Positions 59,977-64,000 of a DNA stretch of 64,000 bases are shown here, piece by piece. The notes under the pieces were generated by a model. That model was not told where the DNA came from, did no database searches, and worked only from the letters and a program-made list of their open reading frames with translations. Within the stretch, counting starts at the first letter, position 1. Each line of letters begins with the position of its first letter. A program made the translations under genes and the position numbers. Origin of the DNA: Trichomonas vaginalis G3 (taxonomy: Eukaryota > Parabasalia > Trichomonadida > Trichomonadidae); the NCBI RefSeq assembly GCF_026262505.1, contig NC_067206.1, positions 20,109,319-20,173,318 on the forward strand, in the 5' to 3' direction.

Positions 59977-60286
59977 TTTTGCAATCACAACGCGATTGCA
60001 AAACTTCGACCGACAAGAGTGTATTGTGCACTCTTGTCGGTCTGCATGTCTCATTCCGGGAGACATTGTCACTGCATGTCTCCCAGAATGAGACAATCTT
60101 CTGCAATCAGAATGTGATTGCAAAACTTTGACCGACAAGAGTGTATTGTGCACTCTTGTCGGTCTGCATGTCTCATTCCGGGAGACATTGTCACTGCATG
60201 TCTCCCAGAATGAGACAATCTTCCGCATTCATAACTTGAATGCGGAAGTTTGACCGACAAGAGTGTATTGTGCACTCTTGTCGATC
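59977..60286. repeat. 122-bp tandem hairpin array
   Basis: GACCGACAAGAGTG...CACTCTTGTCGGTC hairpins lie at 60008, 60130 and 60252. Between them are a long hairpin (TGTCTCATTC.GGGAGACA and its inverse) and a short variable one: TGCAATCA.../...TGATTGCA in the first two, CGCATTC/GAATGCG in the third. The short hairpin changes sequence on both arms together. Confidence 0.9.
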
Positions 60287-60641
60287 TAAATGTATCTTAC
60301 AATCAAAGACACTTTCATACAATCTTTTCGAAGTTAAAAAAAATTTAATTATTTCTTTCTTTTGTTTATTAAATCGCCTTACTCACGTACTAATCTCTTT
60401 TAGAGACTCTATCGAGCTATCCCCACATATAAACCTGTGACAATAATACATATTTACTCTCTTCATATTCTGATCTCATGACACATTATCGCAAAAACTA
60501 TAATTATACAACACATCTCATAAAGTCTCATTTTAGCCCTATCTAAGCGTTCAAAAACTATTTTCCACACGTAATCTGATTCTTCTGGCTCCGCTGATTC
60601 GATTTCTGCTGTCAGATCGTGAAAATATGCATCACATAAAG

Positions 60642-60675
<34 letters not shown>
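60642..60675. repeat. A34 homopolymer next to element B
   Basis: An unbroken run of 34 A ends three bases before the terminal repeat of element B. Confidence 0.9.
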
Positions 60676-60677
<2 letters not shown>

Positions 60678-60678
60678 T

Positions 60679-60721
60679 AGTGGGGCTTCCAGGGGCTGCG
60701 CCCCTTCTAGCCCCGAAGATG
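60679..60721 (+). repeat. Terminal inverted repeat of element B
   Basis: AGTGGGGCTTCCAGG, then a GC-rich hairpin and CTAGCCCC. It matches the end of element A at 6976. Confidence 0.75.
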
Positions 60722-60756
60722 TTTAGTAAAAAATGAGGTTTTTATTCGGAAAATTG

Positions 60757-61635
60757 TTAGTCTTCTGGTGTGAATTCGGAGGACTCTTCTTGGATTGAGT
60801 CTTGTATTTCCTCCTCCTCTTCTTCCTCCTCCATTGCTTCTGGGAAGAAGTCTTCTTCTGGGTCGAAGACATTATATAATGTGTAATTGAATGACACATT
60901 ATATCTTTCTTTGAGTTCGCTCCTGACAAAGAACTTAGTTCCAGGAATACAGAAGACTTCTGTGCGTTGGAAAAGCTGATGTCCTGGAACAAATTTGGCA
61001 ATTAGAGACTTCTTTTTTCCGAATTGTTCAGGAGTTTCCATGACGACAGTAACAACATCTCCATCTGCGAGGTCTTGTTGTTGTTCGGAAAGGTAAAGAG
61101 CAATGATATAAATGGTTGCTGCGTTGAATTCGAGAAAGTCGAATTCAAATTGTGTAGTCGTATAGCAGTCAAACCATTTTGTACAGTTGTCTCCGAACTC
61201 GTCAATGTATTCATCTTGGTCATATCCGTAACTAAAGACTTGGAATTCGGCAATTGTCTTGTCGAATGACCGTTGGATGTTACGAGGAAGATTTTGACGA
61301 ACTTGGTATAAAGTTCTCAACATTATAAGCTTAGTAAATGTTGGAAAATACTGAACTAAGACATCGCTAAGCTCAATTGGACTTGGAATTGTCTTAGTAA
61401 GTTCAATTGAACTAGCAATTGCTTTGTTCAGAACTTCACAGAACTGAGTATTGTATATATCTGGTTGTGTGTTTTCTTCGGCGTCTTTGAGATATTTAGA
61501 GCAAATTTGTTGAAGAATTTCTCTTAATTCGCTGTTAGACTTTTTGGCGGTTATTCTAACAGCTGTGCCAGTTCTTGGAGGTTGTGGGGCTTTGGCTTTG
61601 GTTAGCGGTTGAGAATTGTTAATGTTGGCTTCCAT
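60757..61635 (-). CDS. Terminal variable gene of element B
   Basis: About 292 residues from the ATG at 61635 (MEANINNSQPLTKAK), which aligns with the ATG of the element A gene; an upstream in-frame ATG at 61671 also exists. It has a Pro/Lys N-terminus, helical middle, beta-rich part (WFDCYTTTQFEFDFLEF) and very acidic end (AMEEEEEEEEI). The layout equals that of the element A terminal gene with almost no shared residues. Function unknown. Confidence 0.45.
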   Translation of the reverse strand: MEANINNSQPLTKAKAPQPPRTGTAVRITAKKSNSELREILQQICSKYLKDAEENTQPDIYNTQFCEVLNKAIASSIELTKTIPSPIELSDVLVQYFPTFTKLIMLRTLYQVRQNLPRNIQRSFDKTIAEFQVFSYGYDQDEYIDEFGDNCTKWFDCYTTTQFEFDFLEFNAATIYIIALYLSEQQQDLADGDVVTVVMETPEQFGKKKSLIAKFVPGHQLFQRTEVFCIPGTKFFVRSELKERYNVSFNYTLYNVFDPEEDFFPEAMEEEEEEEEIQDSIQEESSEFTPED

Positions 61636-62107
61636 TAGACAAAAATAAACTGTTTTTTTCGGACTACTCATAGAAAAGTTTAAAATAAACCGTTTTCGTC
61701 AACGGTAACCCCCTCTATTTTTTTATTTTATTTAATAGTTACCGTTGGCAAACCGTTCCATCTCAAATATTGAATGAACTATAAACGTTTTTTGTTTTCT
61801 ATACATACTTTTTTGTCCAACGGTAAAACTTTTTACACAACGGTTTTTGAGAGTCGTCGCCGTTGACTTTTTTGTAGAGCACTCAAAATAGTACAGCTTT
61901 GTCCAGACAAGTAAGGGTCTATCGTCGCTACAGGAAAAGTTACAGGCGTTCCAAGGAAGTATACTTTGAGAAGCCTTTTTCCCTTATAGAATGAGATAGG
62001 ACGGTTATTTTACAAAACTGACAACACTTTGACCGAGTAGTTTTTTGTGCTGAACAAAAAGTGTCATATAAACATCTGTCAAAAACCGCTTTTTAACTTC
62101 ACTTAAA
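61636..62107. promoter_or_regulatory. Divergent control region of element B
   Basis: Nearly the same sequence as 5224-5693 in inverse orientation, with only scattered substitutions, including the CCGTTG motifs. Homology stops within a few codons after the start of the terminal gene. Confidence 0.5.
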
Positions 62108-63651
62108 ATGCCACGTAAGCTACGTAAGAATATACGTAAGAGGAAGAGAGCATTGAAACATCCAATAGTAAAACTGACACCACAACAACAGTTGCAACAA
62201 CAAATGCTGAATGACCCCACTATGTTGCAACAAATGTCAAGCAATCCTATGCTTTTAAACCGAGTTGTTGGTGCACAGAGTGGAGGTTTAAGAGCGGCAC
62301 TTTTAGCGAAAATGGCAGGCTATGGTGGAGCTGCAGACGGAACAGCATATAACCCTCAAAGTCAAATGAATTTGAGTTCACTCAAAAATCAAATAACAGA
62401 TGTCAAAAAGTCAAGCATAGACATACAGAAGCAAATAAGTGAAAACGAAAAGAAACTAGAATATGACAGACACACAAAGAAACTCAATGAGTTAAACGTA
62501 GAGAAAAAGAAGAAAGAAGAACAACTGAAAGAACTAAGTACAGAGGAATATGCGAAAAAAGTGTCAGAAAAAGCAGCAGAAGTAGCAAAAATGGAACAAG
62601 ATGTCATAAATTTGAAAAACCATACTACTCAATATAAAATACTGAAAGATGAAGAGATAAAACAAAAAGCCCTGAAGACATATATGGATAGCGATGAGTA
62701 TAAAAAAGAAGTTGAAGCAAATGTAAAGGCAGAAAAACTTTTACAGTTGCAAAACCAAACCGTACAGTATGAAACTTAGCACAAGAAAGTAAAAATAACG
62801 ACGCGGCTATGCAAAAGGCAATGAAAAGCGCAGAATATATAAAAGCTAACAATGACTGGTTAGATGCCCAAGCCAACGCTAAAGCAGCCCAACTCATAGG
62901 GTCAATAAGGACAAAAATACAAGCGGATGAAGATAGTTCAAATGAAGCTTTAACAAATGCTGACTTTAAGAACGCCTTCGAAGCTCTTCATAGTAAGGTG
63001 AAACTAGTGAACGACTTCTCATCTGGAAAGAAACTGAAGTCTGAAGGTTTCGACAAAGAGTTAAAAGAAGTAGCACAAAATATGACGAAAATAACAGATG
63101 CAGCAACGAGACAGGCAGTTCAAAGTGCCTATGACGCCGTTAGAGCAACTGTTGTGGAAAGTCAAGAAAAAGAGTTACAACAGACCAAAACAGACCTAGT
63201 AAATGCTTTCTTAAAAACGAAAAGTCAGGTAGGACATTATGCTGCAGATGGAACATATGTGCCAGCTGGTGGAACTTATATACCACCAAACCCTCCAAGA
63301 GAAGCACCTGCACCAGGACTACCTAACACATTTACATCGTCACATGGACATAGACACAGGCATGCACCACAACAACAACCAAAACCAACACAACAACCAA
63401 CACAACAACCAGCACAGCAACCAGCACAAACAGAGCAAGGACATAAAAGAAGTAGAGAACAAGGAAACCAAGAATTCTTAAAAATGCTTAAGGAAGAGTA
63501 TGGTTACCCAGATACTCTTGACTTTAGTGACAGATATAAAGAAGCTATTAGAAAGTTCAAGGAAGGAAATACTGACCCGAACCTATTTAGCTTTATGGCT
63601 CAGCACCAAATGGGATATAATTTCAAACCTGGAAAAATACAAGCTCGCTAA
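62108..63651 (+). pseudogene. Basic/coiled-coil/Pro-Gln protein gene of element B (broken)
   Basis: It carries the same domains in the same order as 3481-5223 in element A: basic head, Gln/Met-rich region, long coiled coil, Gly- and His-rich patches, Pro/Gln tract and C-terminal domain. The tract is short (PTQQ/PAQQ) and lacks PTVQNPA units. Most differences from A are single residues. Broken about once. Confidence 0.45.
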
Positions 63652-63685
63652 GGGATATGATTTAATAGCATATCATCCAAATGAC

Positions 63686-64000
63686 ATGAATGAATTTACT
63701 CCGAGATATTTGGTGTCAGAGCTAAATGATAATTCAACTCTCTTCATGAAACGCGTAAAAAATAGAGACGGAACGAAAAAAGAAAGGTTTATGAGTCCGG
63801 ATGACTTAGATAGGGAACTTTTTAAAAACGGTCTCGGAATATATGAAATGCCAGCAGATGAGGTACAAGAAACTCCACAGGAAGAAGTTCAGATACAACC
63901 AGACATGGAAGAAATAGTTCAGCAACAACAGCTAGAAGAGCCTGAAGGAAACGAACAAGTCACTCCTTTGGAAACTAACTTCACAGAACTAGATGAAGAT
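63686..64000 (+). CDS. Unknown protein of element B, cut by window edge
   Basis: It begins MNEFTPRYLVSEL, as at 3460 in element A, and continues with Gln/Glu-rich sequence (EEIVQQQQLEEPEGNEQ) to the window end. Function unknown. Confidence 0.4.
   Translation, partial: MNEFTPRYLVSELNDNSTLFMKRVKNRDGTKKERFMSPDDLDRELFKNGLGIYEMPADEVQETPQEEVQIQPDMEEIVQQQQLEEPEGNEQVTPLETNFTELDED

Larger units (their letters stand above)
54066..60678. other. 6.6-kb gene-free repeat region
   Basis: No gene is supported. It holds a 3.6-kb TTAA-flanked element (54643-58286) with a TA-flanked element nested in it (55157-56621), hairpin and tandem arrays (55775-56480, 59211-59462, 59977-60286) and a GC-richer island (59480-59870). 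A 34-base A-run ends at 60675. The remainder is AT-rich. Confidence 0.7.
60679..64000 (+). mobile_element. Element B: end of a Polinton-type element, sister of A
   Basis: It starts with the same terminal repeat as element A, in opposite orientation, and continues past the right window edge. The shared DNA (control region, MPRK gene, later genes) is highly similar to A; the terminal gene is not. It is broken in at least one gene. Confidence 0.7.

Noticed and set aside
59977-60286. Possible CRISPR-like array
   Set aside because: The repeat is 122 bp and made of hairpins; there are no unique spacers of uniform length, and the host is eukaryotic.

Overview
The window is AT-rich eukaryotic DNA with short, apparently intron-free host genes, many small transposons and several Polinton/Maverick-type elements. 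This combination (compact host genes, Polintons, high repeat load, decayed ankyrin repeats) points to a trichomonad parabasalid such as Trichomonas or Tritrichomonas. The species cannot be fixed from the sequence, and the TCA-type initiator known from Trichomonas vaginalis is not obvious at most host starts.

Layout. 1-6976: end of a Polinton-type element (element A), cut by the left window edge. 7337-8331: relic of a DDE integrase. 9.8-31.2 kb: host block with a RING protein (9834), a TMEM216/TMEM17-like membrane protein (10864), a coiled-coil gene present twice in inverted orientation (12004, 25663), four identical ribosomal protein eS19 genes (13072, 19760, 24204, 29029), a thioredoxin/PDI-like secreted protein (16100), a CCZ1-like Rab-GEF subunit (17400), an N-myristoylated CaMKK-like kinase (20700) and a short MLH3-type MutL protein (29801). 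31649-51369: a complete-looking 19.7-kb Polinton with terminal inverted repeats, protein-primed PolB carrying an inserted HNH-like domain, integrase core, packaging ATPase, capsid gene and a phage-type receptor-binding fibre. Several genes are broken, and it carries an internal 3.9-kb segment (SF3 helicase remnant, KilA-N/GIY-YIG protein) bounded by its own inverted repeats. 51512-54065: a calnexin and a possible glycosyltransferase. 54.1-60.7 kb: non-coding, built of nested TTAA- and TA-flanked elements, hairpin arrays and tandem repeats. 60679-64000: element B, a second copy of the element A family in inverted orientation, cut by the right edge.

How parts relate. The host genes do not form one pathway. 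Duplication shapes the host block: the eS19 cassette was copied in both orientations, partly with the neighbouring coiled-coil gene. One copy later took a 1.9-kb DNA transposon in its upstream region, and another duplication took a 0.5-kb hairpin-bearing element; the other copies supply the empty sites. Inside the Polinton nearly every gene start has the same signal, a T-rich tract followed closely by ATAAATG or TAAATG, which looks like an element-specific promoter or start context.

Most unusual: the array of five consecutive long hairpins inside a terminal-inverted-repeat element (25.1-25.6 kb); a T-shaped double-hairpin fold at 22.1 kb; recurrent 113-122-bp hairpin or tandem units at five unrelated loci; the HNH-like insertion in PolB; the phage-like fibre in a eukaryotic Polinton; the nested KilA-N/helicase segment with palindromic repeats around its genes; and the sharp replacement of the terminal gene between elements A and B. 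All assignments rest on reading the sequence; no database search was run.
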